Source of the DNA: Methanocalculus alkaliphilus
Lineage (GTDB): Archaea; Halobacteriota; Methanomicrobia; Methanomicrobiales; Methanocorpusculaceae
NCBI RefSeq assembly: GCF_024170505.1
Contig: NZ_JALJYG010000002.1
Span: 162,632 to 226,631 of the forward strand
Length of the DNA stretch: 64,000 nucleotides
Direction of reading: 5' to 3'
Part shown: positions 26,175 to 37,108 of the stretch, piece by piece
Position numbering within the stretch: the stretch's first letter is position 1
Layout: every line of letters begins with the position of its first letter
The notes under the pieces: generated by a model
What the model was told of the DNA's origin: nothing
Database searches by the model: none
Seen by the model: only the letters and a program-made list of their open reading frames with translations
Program-made: the position numbers and the translations under genes

Positions 26175-28001
26175 TTAGATATATCGCGGCTTCCTTGAGA
26201 GGAGGCGCGGGGTATAGAGCGGACGGAATGGTTTGTCAGCAGTCTCGCTGCGAACAAGCGCGATGAGATCCTCTGCCTTCAGCTGCTCCTTATAGGGCTT
26301 CTTCGGCCCGGATTTTGACCGGATCGTCACCGTCAAAAGCCCTGACTCCTCTTCCTGGTCGCCAATGACAACAACGAATGGAACCCAGTCCATCCCGGCC
26401 TCCCGGATCTTCTTCCCGACCGACTCGTCACGGTCATCGAGGTCGCACCGGAGAGCGGCGGCATTCATCTGTTCCATCAGGACCTGTGCATATCCGATAT
26501 GCCGCTCCGCAACCGGAAGGATACGGACCTGGGTCGGTGCAAGCCAGACCGGGAATGATGGCACCGCCATCCGGCCTGTCCCTTCAAGCATGGCACAGAT
26601 GACCCGCTCGATTGATCCCGTCGGTGAGCAGTGGAGGATCGGGGGGTGGATCACCTGGCCCTCGCGGTCATGGTAGGAGATATCAAACCGGTGAGCGCTC
26701 TCAACATCGATCTGGACGGTCGGGTTTTCAATTGGTCTGCCCTGGCTGTCGATTGCGGCGAGATCGATCTTGGCAACCCAGTAATGCATCCTCTCCGAGA
26801 TGATCTCGATGAGGAGTGGCCTGCCGGAGAGGTTCACAACCTTCCGGACCCAGTCTGCATTCTCATCATAGAAGTCACGGGTGCACCGGAATGCCCCCTC
26901 AAGCGGGGTCTCAAGATCCTCACCGCTCTTCCACCCCATCATCAGCTGCTCTTCAAAGCAGGAGAGGGCATCTGCCATATCTTTTGTGAGGGTATGCATA
27001 TCCGGCATCGTGAAGGTACGGAGACGCTTCAGGCCGATCACCTCGCCCTTCTGCTCATGCCGGAAGGAGTACGTCGAGAGCTCGTACATCTTCAAAGGAA
27101 GGGTATTTGGGGAGATATGCATATCGTGCATGATCGAGAACATCCCGAAGCATGCGGCAAACCGGAGCATCATATTCCGGTTATTGGATTTAAACCGGTA
27201 CTGGCGCTCCCCGAATTTGGCGGCATGCGCATAGATGGCGGGATCGCCGAGATCATACATCACCGGGGTCTCAACCGGTGATCCCCCGTAGTCGAGGACG
27301 GTATGAAGACAATAATCGGCCAGGAGATCCCGGATCAGTTTCCCGCGGGGGAGCCATCTGAGGTTACCGACATCGGATCTCGCCTCATAATCGACAAGCT
27401 CCTTTGCCCGCATCAGTTCGACATGGATGGGGTCGCCGCCGACGGAGCCCCCTGCCCCGGTCTCCCTTGCGACGAGACGGCCGAAGTTTGAGTCATCCAT
27501 ATATCCGCTGATATCCTTCTTCTCACCCTCCGGGGTCAGGACGAACCATTCACGGTTCACCTCTTTCTTTGCAGGTGCATCGGCACCGCCGGGCAGAATC
27601 GTCCGCGAGAGCTCAGAGAGGGGATGGCCCTTACAGGAGAGCTTAAAGGATTTATACCAGCCAAACGGTGCCCTCTTCACCTCAATGCTCCCGGAGAGCT
27701 CAGTTTCCAGTGCCTTGAGGGCAGCGACCGCCTGATCCGGTGATGCAAGGTCGTTTGAGAGATGGGCATACGGGTAGATCATTACCCGTTCTGCGTTGAC
27801 CTTCCCGGCAGTGGCCAGGATCTCGGCTGCCGCCTGGGAGACGACATCGCCGGGATCCTCTTCATCGATCGATTCTACGGCACAAAAGGCGGTGATGGCA
27901 TCATTGAGGGAGTCTTTTCCGATAATCTCCTCTTCAGCCATCGCCGTCTTCTTCTGTGCCTCATACTCAATATAATCCGAATGTATCAGAAGAAGCCGCA
28001 T
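26175..28001 (-). CDS. thrS: Threonyl-tRNA synthetase, archaeal type
   Basis: A 608-residue class II synthetase. Residues 1-140 are the archaeal N-terminal editing domain starting [16 protein letters not shown], similar to D-aminoacyl-tRNA deacylase and used to remove Ser from tRNA-Thr. The class II core follows, with motif 2-like [11 protein letters not shown] and motif 3 [13 protein letters not shown], and an anticodon-binding domain ([14 protein letters not shown]). It acts in the cytoplasm to charge tRNA-Thr. I chose the ATG at 28001 because archaeal ThrRS begins at this residue, although an in-frame codon lies at 28016. Confidence 0.95.
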   Translation of the reverse strand: MRLLLIHSDYIEYEAQKKTAMAEEEIIGKDSLNDAITAFCAVESIDEEDPGDVVSQAAAEILATAGKVNAERVMIYPYAHLSNDLASPDQAVAALKALETELSGSIEVKRAPFGWYKSFKLSCKGHPLSELSRTILPGGADAPAKKEVNREWFVLTPEGEKKDISGYMDDSNFGRLVARETGAGGSVGGDPIHVELMRAKELVDYEARSDVGNLRWLPRGKLIRDLLADYCLHTVLDYGGSPVETPVMYDLGDPAIYAHAAKFGERQYRFKSNNRNMMLRFAACFGMFSIMHDMHISPNTLPLKMYELSTYSFRHEQKGEVIGLKRLRTFTMPDMHTLTKDMADALSCFEEQLMMGWKSGEDLETPLEGAFRCTRDFYDENADWVRKVVNLSGRPLLIEIISERMHYWVAKIDLAAIDSQGRPIENPTVQIDVESAHRFDISYHDREGQVIHPPILHCSPTGSIERVICAMLEGTGRMAVPSFPVWLAPTQVRILPVAERHIGYAQVLMEQMNAAALRCDLDDRDESVGKKIREAGMDWVPFVVVIGDQEEESGLLTVTIRSKSGPKKPYKEQLKAEDLIALVRSETADKPFRPLYTPRLLSRKPRYI

Positions 28002-28054
28002 GATTGAACCATCCAAATCCTGTACACGTGCGTATTGATAATGTATAAAGTAAC

Positions 28055-28612
28055 TCAGTCCTGCCGCTTATTCGCTGCATACCGGGAGAGGGTCGCCTGC
28101 CGCTGGTCCATGTATTTTGCATCCGGTTTCTTATCGTACGGGCATGCCGCGCGTTCTGTCGTGTAGAAGACGAGCTGGCCGATGGGCATCCCGGCATAGA
28201 CACGGACAGGCCGGACATTCACATTACACATCTCAAGGGTGATCGTCCCCCGGAACCCTGCATCAATCCAGCCCCCGGTCTGATGAAGCTCAACACCGAA
28301 CCGGGCGATGCTGCTCTTCCCTTCGATGCTTGCAACGATATTATCGGGAAGCCCGATCGTCTCCATCGTCTCTGCGAGGACAAACATACCCGGAGCAATA
28401 TCAAAATACGGAGCATTCATCTCCTCGGTCTCAGATTCGATACTCGATCTGTCATAGGGGTCGATGACACCGTCTCCGGGCCGATACCAGACGAAATGGT
28501 CGCCAAGCCGGATGTCAAGGGAATTTGGCTGAACCAGCCCTGGGTCGTAGGGATCGATCAGGATATGGCCACGATTGACACGATCGATGATCTGCCAGTC
28601 AACAAGGATCAT
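28055..28612 (-). CDS. dcd: dCTP deaminase
   Basis: A 185-residue trimeric dUTPase-fold enzyme. Motifs include [13 protein letters not shown] (about residues 28-40), [10 protein letters not shown] and the catalytic [18 protein letters not shown], in which the last glutamate is the general base. It deaminates dCTP to dUTP on the way to dTTP; some methanogen relatives also hydrolyse dUTP to dUMP, and this cannot be excluded. A TAG is often found in place of the TGG triplet in the HQTGG position. It is transcribed leftward between trmJ and thrS. Confidence 0.9.
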   Translation of the reverse strand: MILVDWQIIDRVNRGHILIDPYDPGLVQPNSLDIRLGDHFVWYRPGDGVIDPYDRSSIESETEEMNAPYFDIAPGMFVLAETMETIGLPDNIVASIEGKSSIARFGVELHQTGGWIDAGFRGTITLEMCNVNVRPVRVYAGMPIGQLVFYTTERAACPYDKKPDAKYMDQRQATLSRYAANKRQD

Positions 28613-28628
28613 TCCTCTTCTTTAGCAC

Positions 28629-29345
28629 TTACTCTGACTTATCGCTTCCTTCCGGATTGTCGAGATGCCACTCTGTCCTCCTCAGGAGGCCATGGAGCGT
28701 GCTCGCCTCTCGTGCGGTGAGGAGGGTCCTGCCGAGGAGACGCCGGACAAGGAGCAGGGTTGTTGCCCGTTTCTCCGGGGGATGTTCGATCCGATCCAGA
28801 AACGAGCTGATATGATCAAAGAGGCAGTCCATCTCGAGCCGGCTTGCAAGCAGATAATCCCCACGGGGAAGATTGGCGAGCTCATAACAGATGATTCCTA
28901 TGGCATGGGAGATATTGATGATCGGATACTCCGGCGATGTCGGAATGGTGCAGATGATATCGGATCGCCGCACCTCGTCATTATTCAGTCCCCAGTTCTC
29001 CCGGCCAAAGAGGATCGAGACCCGGCCCTCTATCGGGGTGATGATATCACGGATCTCGGTCGGATCATAAAACGGCATCCTCATCGGGTTGGTCACCGAC
29101 TTACCGAGCGTGCCGGTGGTTGCGATGGTGACGGCGCTTCGGGAGAAGACCTCTTCAAGGCTGATCCGTTCTGCAGATTCGAGAATGTCACGGGCATGAG
29201 AGGAGCGGGCGACTGCTTCGTCACCGAGCGGACAGGGGTTTACAAGAACGAGATTCCGAAACCCGAAATTCTTCATCACCCGTGCAGCAAACCCGACGTT
29301 CCCCTCATAAAGGGGCTCGACGAGGACGATATCTACCTCTGGCAT
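28629..29345 (-). CDS. trmJ: TrmJ-like tRNA 2'-O-methyltransferase (SpoU/SPOUT)
   Basis: A 238-residue SPOUT methyltransferase. The knot motifs are visible: EPLYEGNVGFAARVMKNFG (motif 1, about residues 10-28), SILFGRENWGLNNDEV (motif 2, near 108) and PIINISHAIGIICYEL (motif 3, near 140). Archaeal TrmJ methylates the ribose of cytidine 32 in tRNA; SpoU relatives with other sites are possible. It lies between dcd and GGGP synthase on the minus strand, with gaps of 16 and 3 bases. Confidence 0.88.
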   Translation of the reverse strand: MPEVDIVLVEPLYEGNVGFAARVMKNFGFRNLVLVNPCPLGDEAVARSSHARDILESAERISLEEVFSRSAVTIATTGTLGKSVTNPMRMPFYDPTEIRDIITPIEGRVSILFGRENWGLNNDEVRRSDIICTIPTSPEYPIINISHAIGIICYELANLPRGDYLLASRLEMDCLFDHISSFLDRIEHPPEKRATTLLLVRRLLGRTLLTAREASTLHGLLRRTEWHLDNPEGSDKSE

Positions 29346-29348
29346 CTC

Positions 29349-30029
29349 CTATCGAACCGCCCGGACCGTCGCCTTCAGCGCCTCGATACCAGCCTCATAG
29401 ACGGCATTGCCGACGACGATGGTATCTGCATACGCACTCATCTCTGCGGCACGCTCTGCATTGTTGATCCCGCCGCCATAGAAGATGCGTGCATCAGAGA
29501 CACTCTCCGAGACGGCCTTCACAACATTCGGATCCCCGTATGTCCCCGAATACTCGATATAGACCACAGGGAACCTGAAGTACCGGTCGGCGACCGTTGC
29601 ATATGCTGATACCGCCTCGGCGGAGAGGCTGCAGTCGGATCCGGTCACCTTCGCAACCGATGATGCCGGATTGAGGACGATATAGGCCTCAGGAACAACC
29701 CTCTCCCAGTCGATGGCATAGTTCCGGACCCACCGCTGGTGCTGGCCGACGATCCAGAGGGGGTGGGATGCATTCAGAACACTTGGAACAAAGACGAGAT
29801 CGATCCCCTCAAACCGTGCCCCACAGGGATCTGCCGGTTCGACGACGATCGGCATATCATAATCCCTCACGAGATCATAGAGTTCAGCCTGATTCTCCGG
29901 CGTTACATTCAGTGTCCCGGAGAGCATCAGCGCATCGGTTCCGCTTGTTGCGACGATCTCGATTGCATCCTTCTCAAGGTACCTGTCAGGATCTAATTTT
30001 GTAATATGAACCCAGTCTTTCCAGCTCAT
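29349..30029 (-). CDS. Geranylgeranylglyceryl phosphate synthase
   Basis: A 226-residue TIM-barrel prenyltransferase that joins geranylgeranyl diphosphate to sn-glycerol-1-phosphate, making the first ether bond of archaeal lipids. Motifs HITKLDPD (residues 8-15), the phosphate-binding [12 protein letters not shown] and [13 protein letters not shown] near residue 180 are typical of group I archaeal enzymes. It overlaps the topA stop by four bases (ATGA). Its presence confirms an archaeal host. Confidence 0.92.
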   Translation of the reverse strand: MSWKDWVHITKLDPDRYLEKDAIEIVATSGTDALMLSGTLNVTPENQAELYDLVRDYDMPIVVEPADPCGARFEGIDLVFVPSVLNASHPLWIVGQHQRWVRNYAIDWERVVPEAYIVLNPASSVAKVTGSDCSLSAEAVSAYATVADRYFRFPVVYIEYSGTYGDPNVVKAVSESVSDARIFYGGGINNAERAAEMSAYADTIVVGNAVYEAGIEALKATVRAVR

Positions 30030-32821
30030 GCAGTTTCCGCCTTCTTCTTCATCTTCGAGATCACATCAGGAGAGATACCCGGTATATCGCCTCTGGCAGC
30101 AAGAAGCGTCTCCCTGTTATAGACGCCTGCATCTGCCAGCTTCTGGAGCGTCGCCTCCCCGACACCCGGGAGGTCGGTGAGTTCCTTCTGCCCTTTCTGA
30201 AATGCTCCCTTGGTGATCTTCTCCGGAGGTGGCCGGTTATACTGCTCAGAGATGAGTGCGAGGTGTCTGATGACCGTCTCGATCGAGACACCCGATGCAA
30301 GAGAGATACCTGCCGGATGCCTGCTCAGGAAGGCTTCAGGGGAGGTGATCCCGGCCTCACGATACTTCTTCAGTGATACGGCAGGAATACCTGTCTCTTT
30401 GAGGATACGGGCATCACCTGCCTCTTTTGCAGCCATGGTCACCTCCTGTGCCTCGGTCTCGGAGAGGCCTGCCTTCCTGAGGAGGCCGGGATCCGCCCTG
30501 CCGAGTGCCACGATATCACAGACACCCTCCTCGATCAATGCTCTGGCGATCTTCGCCGGGCTCCTTCCTTTTCGGGGAGTGATACTATCACGGATGAACT
30601 TCTTCATCTCAGTCCGGAGACGGAGTCTGTTGATGACATCGCCGGCACCCAGAATGATCTCTTCTGCTTTCTGTGCCGATATACCAAGGATTCCGGAGAG
30701 TTCAAGGGGAGTTTTTGATGTTATGTCCGTTATCGCATAGAGGTGCTGCTCGTGGAGGGAACGGATGATCGCCTCATCACATCCGGGAATCATGGCGAGC
30801 GCCTCTGTATTGGAGGCGATATGAGAGCAGAGGGGGCAGCCGAGATCCCAGGGGCGGGCACCCTTACGGACCAGGCGGATGTGATGTAAGGAGTGGGTCG
30901 GGCAGATATCCTTCGTCCTGACTGCGCCCCCCCAGGTCCCCGGCGGGAGGCTCATATTAAATGTGCAGTCAGGATAGTGCATACACCCGATGAACTGGGA
31001 TGACCCCATCCTCCGGATACGAAGAGAATGGCCACATACCGGGCAGGGGCCGACGATCGACTCCTCGATGGTCATCTCCATGATATCATCGCCGATCAGG
31101 GTCTCGTTCTGTTCAAGTTGATCGAAGACCCGATCGAGCATCTCCCGCGACTCGGTGAGGACATCGTCGGATCGCTTCTCCCGGACCTTGATCATGTTCA
31201 TATGATCCTCAAGGGCGCGTGTCATATCGGGCCGGGTGATGGTGTCAGCATACTGCTCCAGCGTATCGGTGACGGCACGTCCGACAAGGGTTGGACGGAG
31301 GGGGTTGCCTTCAACATACTTCCGGCTGATCAGCTTCTGGATCACCTCATGGCGGGTACTCTTCGTCCCCAGACCCAGCTCCTCCATCTTCTGGATCAGC
31401 CTGCTCTGGGTATATCTGGCCGGTGGCTGGGTCTCTTTCTCATCGAGATGGACCGCATTGATCGGGAGTGTATCTCCAACAGTAAACTTTGGTAAAATCC
31501 GCTCTTTCGCATCGGAGTACTGGTATACAGTCCGATAGCCGGGCTCCACAAGCCGCCCCCCTGTCGCTGTGTACGGCTCGGATCCTGCGGTCATATTCAC
31601 CTTCAGGGTCTTCCACTTCGCATCAGGGGAGAGGGTGGCAAAGAATCGCCGGACAATGAACTCATAGAGCTTCCAGGCACCCTCCCCTATCTTCTCCGGG
31701 CTTCCATACCCGGCGGGGTGGATGGGCGGGTGATCGGTCGTCTCCTTCTTTCCACGGGTCGGTTTTTGCCGCATATTCCCTGTGACCCATCGTCCATCCT
31801 CTGCAAAGACCCCTTGTGAGAGATCCGAGACGATGGCATTGAGATTGAGACTTGGGGGATAGACCGTGTTATCGGTCCTCGGATACGAGATGTATCCGTT
31901 CATATAGAGGTCTTCAGCAACCCGCATCGCATTCGCCGCTGAGTAGCCCAGTCTCCCGGCGGCGACGATCAGCGATGTCGTATCAAGGGGTGTCGGGGCA
32001 CGATCGGCCTTCTCCCCCTCGATCACCTCATCGACGGTGAGGGGAGGGAGAGAGCCGGCAACCGCAGCCTCAGCTTCTTCCTTCTCCCTGAACCGGCCAT
32101 GGGTATGGCGTGCCTCGATCGGGAGCTGATCCTTCTCCGAGTCGAGCCGGACCATCCAGTACGTCTCCGGGACGAAGGCCTCGATCTCCTTCTCACGATC
32201 GACGATCATCGCAAGGGTGGGGCTCTGCACCCTCCCGACCGAGAGGATATTGCCGCCACCCCGCTTTGCCGCAATCGAGATGAACCGGGTAAGGGACGCC
32301 CCCCAGACGAGATCGACGATCTGCCGGGTCTCACCGGCAGCTGCCAGATGGAAGTCAAGCGGTTTGGTTTCCGCAAAAGCCCGGTGTATCTCATCCGGAG
32401 TGATCGCTGAGAAACGCGCCCGATCGATCTCGACGGTTGTATTGACGGCACGCACCAGTTCATATGCCTCCTTTCCGATCAGTTCACCTTCGGTATCATA
32501 GTCGGTGGCGATGGTGACAAGGTCGGCTTTTCGTGCCACCTTCTGCAGGATCGAGACGATCTTCTTCTCCGTCGGCCTCTTGATGATCCCGGCATCAATA
32601 AGGGTTCGCGGGGGATGGGTGGCACTCCGCCAGTTATCGTACCCGGGTTCAAAATCGACCTCGACGACATGACCCCGGAGCCCGATCACCTTTGTATCGC
32701 CGAATTCATAGAGATTCGCAGATCCGTCCTTTTTGGCGGATATCTTTGCTTTTCCTGCCAGTATCTCGGCAATACGCCGGGCGGCAATATTCTTCTCGGC
32801 TATGATCAGGTGCACTGCCAT
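30026..32821 (-). CDS. topA: DNA topoisomerase I (archaeal type IA)
   Basis: About 931 residues. The N-terminus has the Toprim start [19 protein letters not shown], and the acidic [11 protein letters not shown] near residue 109 is the Toprim DxD region; [13 protein letters not shown] near residue 300 contains the active-site tyrosine. Zinc-finger pairs CPVCGHS and CMHYPDC follow near residue 610, with a further Cys set, and the C-terminal 250 residues are rich in helix-hairpin-helix repeats ([16 protein letters not shown] at the end), an archaeal addition. It relaxes negative supercoils. The ATG at 32821 follows GGGAG; a GTG at 32833 is also possible. Confidence 0.92.
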   Translation of the reverse strand: MAVHLIIAEKNIAARRIAEILAGKAKISAKKDGSANLYEFGDTKVIGLRGHVVEVDFEPGYDNWRSATHPPRTLIDAGIIKRPTEKKIVSILQKVARKADLVTIATDYDTEGELIGKEAYELVRAVNTTVEIDRARFSAITPDEIHRAFAETKPLDFHLAAAGETRQIVDLVWGASLTRFISIAAKRGGGNILSVGRVQSPTLAMIVDREKEIEAFVPETYWMVRLDSEKDQLPIEARHTHGRFREKEEAEAAVAGSLPPLTVDEVIEGEKADRAPTPLDTTSLIVAAGRLGYSAANAMRVAEDLYMNGYISYPRTDNTVYPPSLNLNAIVSDLSQGVFAEDGRWVTGNMRQKPTRGKKETTDHPPIHPAGYGSPEKIGEGAWKLYEFIVRRFFATLSPDAKWKTLKVNMTAGSEPYTATGGRLVEPGYRTVYQYSDAKERILPKFTVGDTLPINAVHLDEKETQPPARYTQSRLIQKMEELGLGTKSTRHEVIQKLISRKYVEGNPLRPTLVGRAVTDTLEQYADTITRPDMTRALEDHMNMIKVREKRSDDVLTESREMLDRVFDQLEQNETLIGDDIMEMTIEESIVGPCPVCGHSLRIRRMGSSQFIGCMHYPDCTFNMSLPPGTWGGAVRTKDICPTHSLHHIRLVRKGARPWDLGCPLCSHIASNTEALAMIPGCDEAIIRSLHEQHLYAITDITSKTPLELSGILGISAQKAEEIILGAGDVINRLRLRTEMKKFIRDSITPRKGRSPAKIARALIEEGVCDIVALGRADPGLLRKAGLSETEAQEVTMAAKEAGDARILKETGIPAVSLKKYREAGITSPEAFLSRHPAGISLASGVSIETVIRHLALISEQYNRPPPEKITKGAFQKGQKELTDLPGVGEATLQKLADAGVYNRETLLAARGDIPGISPDVISKMKKKAETA

Positions 32822-32832
32822 ACGCTCCCACA

Positions 32833-34245
32833 CTACTCTCTGAGGAGATCCTCAATGATCTCCCGGATCTCTTTTGGATCAGCCTTTCCTCTCGTCGCCT
32901 TCATCACCTGGCCAACGAGGAAGTTGATGGCCCCGTTCTTTCCGGCACGATGATCAGAGACGGCTGCATCATTATCGGCAAGGACCGACGCGACGACCTC
33001 CCGGAAGGATTCTCCGGACTCCTTTGCCAGTCCGAGACGGGATATGATCGCTTTTGGACTCTCGGGATCTGATCCTTCCATCACCTGGTTGAGGATGAGC
33101 CGGAGGATTTCTACGGCTGAGGTATCGGTGATCCGCCCGCTTCCGGCTTCATCAAGGAGCTCCCGGTACTGCTGTACAGGAACGCCGGATACCGGCATAT
33201 CCCGGTAGTTCAGCTCACCAAGGAGGATATCCGCCGTCCATGGAGCGGCGATATCAGGACTGTCGCCGACGATCTCTTCGAAGAACTCGGCGAGCCGGAG
33301 ATCACCGGTGAGCGTGCGGGCATGGTTTAGGGATATCCCGTACTGGTTCATGAACCGGTCACGGCGGGCATCGGGAAGTTCGGGAAGCTCGATCGCATCG
33401 AGCCAGGGGGTGACCCGCATCAGGGCAAGATCCGGCTCCGGGAAGTACCGGTAATCCTGCTCAAACTCCTTTGAACGGGCTGAGGTGGTAACACCCCGCG
33501 CCTCCTGGTAATGCCGGGTCTCCCTGACGATCCGGGCGTTTCTCCGGATCATCCCTTTCTGGCGGGTGATCTCAAAGGTGAGCGCTTTTTCGACTCCTTT
33601 GTAGCTGGTGATATTCTTCACCTCAACCCGTTCATACCCTTTGATCGAGATGTTCGCATCGACACGGAGCGATCCCTCCCGTTCTGAGTCATAGATCCCG
33701 AGGTACTCAAGCGTTGCCCTGAGTTTGTTCAGGAAACGGCGTGCCTCTTTCGGTGAGGAGAGCTGCGGTTCGGTGACGATCTCAATGAGCGGGATTCCGG
33801 ATCGGTTATAATCGACGAGGGTATAGCGGCCTCGATCCCCGCTCCCCATATGGACGAGCCGACCGGGATCCTCTTCCATGTGAATCCGCGTCAGTTCAAC
33901 CCGTTTCTCCCGGCCGTCCTCACCCTCGATATCGACATATCCGCCGAGGGCGAGTGGCTTGTCATACTGGGTGATCTGGTATGCCTTGGCAAGATCCGGA
34001 TAGAAGTAATTCTTCCGGGCAAACTCCGAGACCTCCGGAACCTCACAATGAAGAGCCTTTGCAACTTTGAGAGCATAGATGACCGCCTGCCGGTTTGTGA
34101 CCGGCAGCGATCCGGGCAGGCCGAGGCAGATCGGGCAGACATGGGTATTTGGCCCGTCATCCCGGTAATCGGTGGAGCAGCCACAGAAGAGCTTTGTGGC
34201 AGTATTCAGCTGACAGTGGATCTCAAGGCCGATGATGACGGTCAT
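32833..34245 (-). CDS. gatB: Asp/Glu-tRNA amidotransferase subunit B
   Basis: A 470-residue GatB, the kinase and tRNA-binding subunit of GatCAB. The start IGLEIHCQLNTATKLFCGCST, split here as GLEIHCQLNT at residues 5-14, and the DYNRSGIPLIEIVTEP block are diagnostic. The C-terminal helical and YqeY-like tail contacts the tRNA. In archaea GatCAB usually makes Asn-tRNA(Asn) while GatDE makes Gln-tRNA(Gln). Its 5' end overlaps gatA by four bases. Confidence 0.95.
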   Translation of the reverse strand: MTVIIGLEIHCQLNTATKLFCGCSTDYRDDGPNTHVCPICLGLPGSLPVTNRQAVIYALKVAKALHCEVPEVSEFARKNYFYPDLAKAYQITQYDKPLALGGYVDIEGEDGREKRVELTRIHMEEDPGRLVHMGSGDRGRYTLVDYNRSGIPLIEIVTEPQLSSPKEARRFLNKLRATLEYLGIYDSEREGSLRVDANISIKGYERVEVKNITSYKGVEKALTFEITRQKGMIRRNARIVRETRHYQEARGVTTSARSKEFEQDYRYFPEPDLALMRVTPWLDAIELPELPDARRDRFMNQYGISLNHARTLTGDLRLAEFFEEIVGDSPDIAAPWTADILLGELNYRDMPVSGVPVQQYRELLDEAGSGRITDTSAVEILRLILNQVMEGSDPESPKAIISRLGLAKESGESFREVVASVLADNDAAVSDHRAGKNGAINFLVGQVMKATRGKADPKEIREIIEDLLRE

Positions 34246-35540
34246 GCTGATCCCTCCTCGTATGCAAGGGCGGCAGCAAGGATCTCATCCTCGGCAAAGT
34301 GCCTGCCCATCAGCTGCAGACCGACGGGGAGACTGTGGGCCTCTCCGCAGGGTACCGAGATGGCTGGTATACCGGCAAGGTTTGCAGGGACGGTCAGGAT
34401 ATCGGCGAGGTACATCGAGAGGGGATCGGCTTCTTCACCGAGGCGGAAGGCGACGGTCGGCATCGTCGGCCCGGCGATGATATCAACCTCCGCAAAGAGC
34501 CTGGCAAAGTCATCCCTTACCATCTGCCGTGCCGCCTGTGCCTTCGCATAGTACTTCCCCTGATACCCGGCAGAGAGGGCGAAGCTCCCGAGCAGAATCC
34601 TCCGCCGGACCTCTTCACCAAACCCTGCGCGGCGGATAGCAGAAAAAGCCTCATGCCAGGGCTGGACCATCTCCGGGGCGGTTCCGTACCTGACACCATC
34701 ATACCGCCCCAGGTTTGAACTCGCCTCGCTCATCGAGGTGACATAGTATGAAGCAAGGGCATACTTCATCGAGGGCATGGTGCAGGGAACGATCTCGGCA
34801 CCGAGATCGGCGAACTTCTCAATCGCCTGTGTAACCGTTTCAGCAACTGCCGGGTCCACCCCTTCACCAAAGTACTCAGCAGGAACCCCGATCTTCTTTC
34901 CGGCGATCACCGGGGTGACGGGGGCCGGGGCAGGTTTGTCGATGCTTGTTCCATCCCGGGGATCGTAGCCTGCTATCACCGAATAGAGGAGTGCGCAGTC
35001 CCTGACATTGGCTGCCATCGGTCCGATCTGCTCCATCGAGTTGGCATAGGCGATCAGCCCGTACCTGGAGACACGGCCATAGGTCGGCTTCATCCCGACG
35101 ATTCCGCAGAAGGAGGCGGGGCAGCGGACTGATCCGCCGGTATCTGTACCGAGCGCCATCCTCACCAGCCCGGATCCGACCGCCGCCGCAGATCCTCCTG
35201 AGGAGCCGCCCGGTGCACGGGTCGGATCGACCGGATTCTTCGTCGGGCCAAAGATAGATGATTCGGTGGTGGTTCCCATGCCAAATTCGTCCATATTCGT
35301 CTTTCCGACGATCGCCGCCCCGGCTGATTTGAGGAGGGTGATAACATGGGCGTTATATGGTGGAATATAGCCTTTGAGGATCTCTGAGCCGCAGGTCGTC
35401 TCAATCCCGGCGGTCGAGATATTGTCCTTGATACCGACAGGAATACCGGAGAGGGGGCCCTCACCATAGGTGATGTTCTCACAGATTTTGATGAAGGCGT
35501 TGCATGGGTCCGGGCGATCAAAGATGAAGGTCTTCTCCAT
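34242..35540 (-). CDS. gatA: Asp/Glu-tRNA amidotransferase subunit A
   Basis: A 432-residue amidase-signature enzyme that frees ammonia from glutamine for transamidation. The catalytic Ser-cis-Ser-Lys set is present: the lysine in GIPVGIKDNIST, the cis-serine in GGSSGGSAAAVG and the nucleophilic serine in GTDTGGSVRCPASFCG. It is shorter than bacterial GatA (about 485) because the N-terminus is trimmed, as in related methanogens. It overlaps gatB by four bases and follows gatC after two bases. Confidence 0.95.
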   Translation of the reverse strand: MEKTFIFDRPDPCNAFIKICENITYGEGPLSGIPVGIKDNISTAGIETTCGSEILKGYIPPYNAHVITLLKSAGAAIVGKTNMDEFGMGTTTESSIFGPTKNPVDPTRAPGGSSGGSAAAVGSGLVRMALGTDTGGSVRCPASFCGIVGMKPTYGRVSRYGLIAYANSMEQIGPMAANVRDCALLYSVIAGYDPRDGTSIDKPAPAPVTPVIAGKKIGVPAEYFGEGVDPAVAETVTQAIEKFADLGAEIVPCTMPSMKYALASYYVTSMSEASSNLGRYDGVRYGTAPEMVQPWHEAFSAIRRAGFGEEVRRRILLGSFALSAGYQGKYYAKAQAARQMVRDDFARLFAEVDIIAGPTMPTVAFRLGEEADPLSMYLADILTVPANLAGIPAISVPCGEAHSLPVGLQLMGRHFAEDEILAAALAYEEGSA

Positions 35541-35541
35541 C

Positions 35542-35811
35542 TCAGATCACCCGCGGGGCCCGGATAAACCCGTCTTCCGGATCGGTCGAGTTTCGGAGGA
35601 CCTCCTCCTGGGACAGCGATTGGACGACAACATCCTCGCGGAATATGTTCGTCTGCCCGACGGGCTCGCCAGTACCACCCTCGACCGAGTCAAGGATATC
35701 AAAATATTCAAATATTGCATTGAACTGCCCTGTAAAGAGCTTCAGTTCGGATGCATCCACGCCGACATCTGAGATCACGGCGATATGTGCAACATCCTCT
35801 TCAGAAACCAT
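35542..35811 (-). CDS. gatC: Asp/Glu-tRNA amidotransferase subunit C
   Basis: An 89-residue helper subunit wrapping around GatA and GatB. The DVAHIAVISDVGV start, the LFTGQFNAIFEYFDIL helix and the closing FIRAPRVI match the family. The ATG at 35811 follows GGTGAGG; it lies within the 3' end of the asparagine-synthetase-like gene, so the two overlap by 11 bases and are coupled. Order is therefore asnB-like, gatC, gatA, gatB on the minus strand. Confidence 0.9.
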   Translation of the reverse strand: MVSEEDVAHIAVISDVGVDASELKLFTGQFNAIFEYFDILDSVEGGTGEPVGQTNIFREDVVVQSLSQEEVLRNSTDPEDGFIRAPRVI

Positions 35812-36817
35812 GCTCTGCCTCACCTTCCTGCAACTGATTCATGTACCCTTGTACTGCCCTTTTAAAACCACTTTCCCGTGCGAGATCCCGGATGACCTTC
35901 CAGACACCGCTGCCATACTGCATCGCCTTCTTCTCATATGATGCGATATCAGCGGGAAGAAAGGCTCTGGCAGCCGAGCGGAGCGGACTTTTTCGCACCC
36001 CTGACTGGATCATCGCATCGATGGGGATCTCCCCGGCGGCGCGCATCACCCGCATATCCAGGTACGGGAGGGAGATCCAGATTCCGAAGAGTCCGGCGAC
36101 CCCCTGATCCCTTGCCATCTGTCGCGGGAGATCGGCGATATCTGCGGCACGGTCTCTCCCAAGGTCACTGCTCTCAAGATACCTGCTGTATCCGCAGAAG
36201 ATCTCATCTGCCCCCTGGCCGGAGATGATCCGATCATAGCCGAGGTCCGATGCCGCCCTGCAGAGGAAATATGCAGTCACCGCAATCGACGCATCAACCG
36301 GGCTGGTCGAGGGGAGAAGGGGGAGTATGCGTCTGAGTGCGTCCTCCACCTCATCCGGATCGATTGGCATGGGGGTGAAATCTGCTCCGATCACCCGTGC
36401 GACATCCCGGGCGCGGGCGAGATCATGAGACCCCTCGATCCCAACCCCGATGCAGGGTCTCTCTGCGATGGCGGCGATGAGGGAGGAGTCGACACCCCCG
36501 GAGAGGGCGACAACACTCCCTGGACTGCTCCGTAGTCGGACGGCGGTCTCGATCGCCTTCGCAAGCGGGAGGGGTGATGGGTCCGGGGAGATCCGGCAGA
36601 TCATCTTCCCATTCTCTTCGAAGATGCCGGGGGGGGAATCACCCGGGACGATGCCGAGGTGATCGCGGAGCCGGTATCTGCCCCAAGTGATGGAGAACTC
36701 TCCACCCAGACGGGAGATCCGATCACATCCGCCTGAGATGATCGATCTGATCTCATCCTCTATGAGGACTCTTCCATCATCCTCGACCCATCCACGAATC
36801 CGGAGTTCATCACCCAT
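35801..36817 (-). CDS. Asparagine synthetase-like protein without a glutaminase domain
   Basis: A 338-residue PP-loop protein. The ATP pyrophosphatase loop SGGVDSS is at residues 106-112, and ISGQGADEIFCGYSRYL (about 197-213) is the matching asparagine synthetase C-domain motif. The first 95 residues resemble a stripped glutaminase-domain remnant but lack the N-terminal Cys2 nucleophile, so the protein could use free ammonia or a partner. It may make asparagine or amidate or adenylate another carboxylate. It overlaps gatC, whose complex makes Asn-tRNA, which ties it to Asn metabolism by context only. Confidence 0.75.
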   Translation of the reverse strand: MGDELRIRGWVEDDGRVLIEDEIRSIISGGCDRISRLGGEFSITWGRYRLRDHLGIVPGDSPPGIFEENGKMICRISPDPSPLPLAKAIETAVRLRSSPGSVVALSGGVDSSLIAAIAERPCIGVGIEGSHDLARARDVARVIGADFTPMPIDPDEVEDALRRILPLLPSTSPVDASIAVTAYFLCRAASDLGYDRIISGQGADEIFCGYSRYLESSDLGRDRAADIADLPRQMARDQGVAGLFGIWISLPYLDMRVMRAAGEIPIDAMIQSGVRKSPLRSAARAFLPADIASYEKKAMQYGSGVWKVIRDLARESGFKRAVQGYMNQLQEGEAEHGF

Positions 36818-36870
36818 GGCAAATCTATCCGTACACTCTTCACCAGTCAGAGATAAACCTGTGGTTTCGT

Positions 36871-37077
36871 CTACCCGCGATAGACGACCGACTCGATCTC
36901 ATCCCTGACCGCATTTCTGATCATCCGTTCGATCTCTTTTGGATCATTCGAGGAGGATCCCTTCCCCCGGAGTTCACGGATGAGGGCATCCATCACCCGT
37001 ATCCCCTCGCTGAGAGTGGGGGCATACCCGGTTGCGATCTCATAGGCGTCGTCAGCGATTCTCACCACTCTGGACAT
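36871..37077 (-). CDS. Small antitoxin-like (VapB/DUF7557-type) protein
   Basis: About 68 residues, starting MSRVVRIADDAYEIATG, a pattern shared with small archaeal DNA-binding antitoxins of the ribbon-helix-helix class, and ending in a charged helix. An alternative start lies at 37098. No toxin gene follows it. It is divergent from the DUF2178/HTH operon, and three identical-type palindromes lie in the gap between, so it is probably repressed or activated by the same regulator. Function unknown; identity is by pattern only. Confidence 0.5.
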   Translation of the reverse strand: MSRVVRIADDAYEIATGYAPTLSEGIRVMDALIRELRGKGSSSNDPKEIERMIRNAVRDEIESVVYRG

Positions 37078-37108
37078 GGATAGTATATCGGGGCTCATAG
37101 AATGTTAA

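Noticed and set aside
28665..29609. 314-codon rightward frame across trmJ and GGGP synthase
   Set aside because: It is antisense to two well-identified genes and has no recognisable domain.
33850..34551. 233-codon rightward frame across gatB/gatA
   Set aside because: Antisense to highly conserved amidotransferase sequence.
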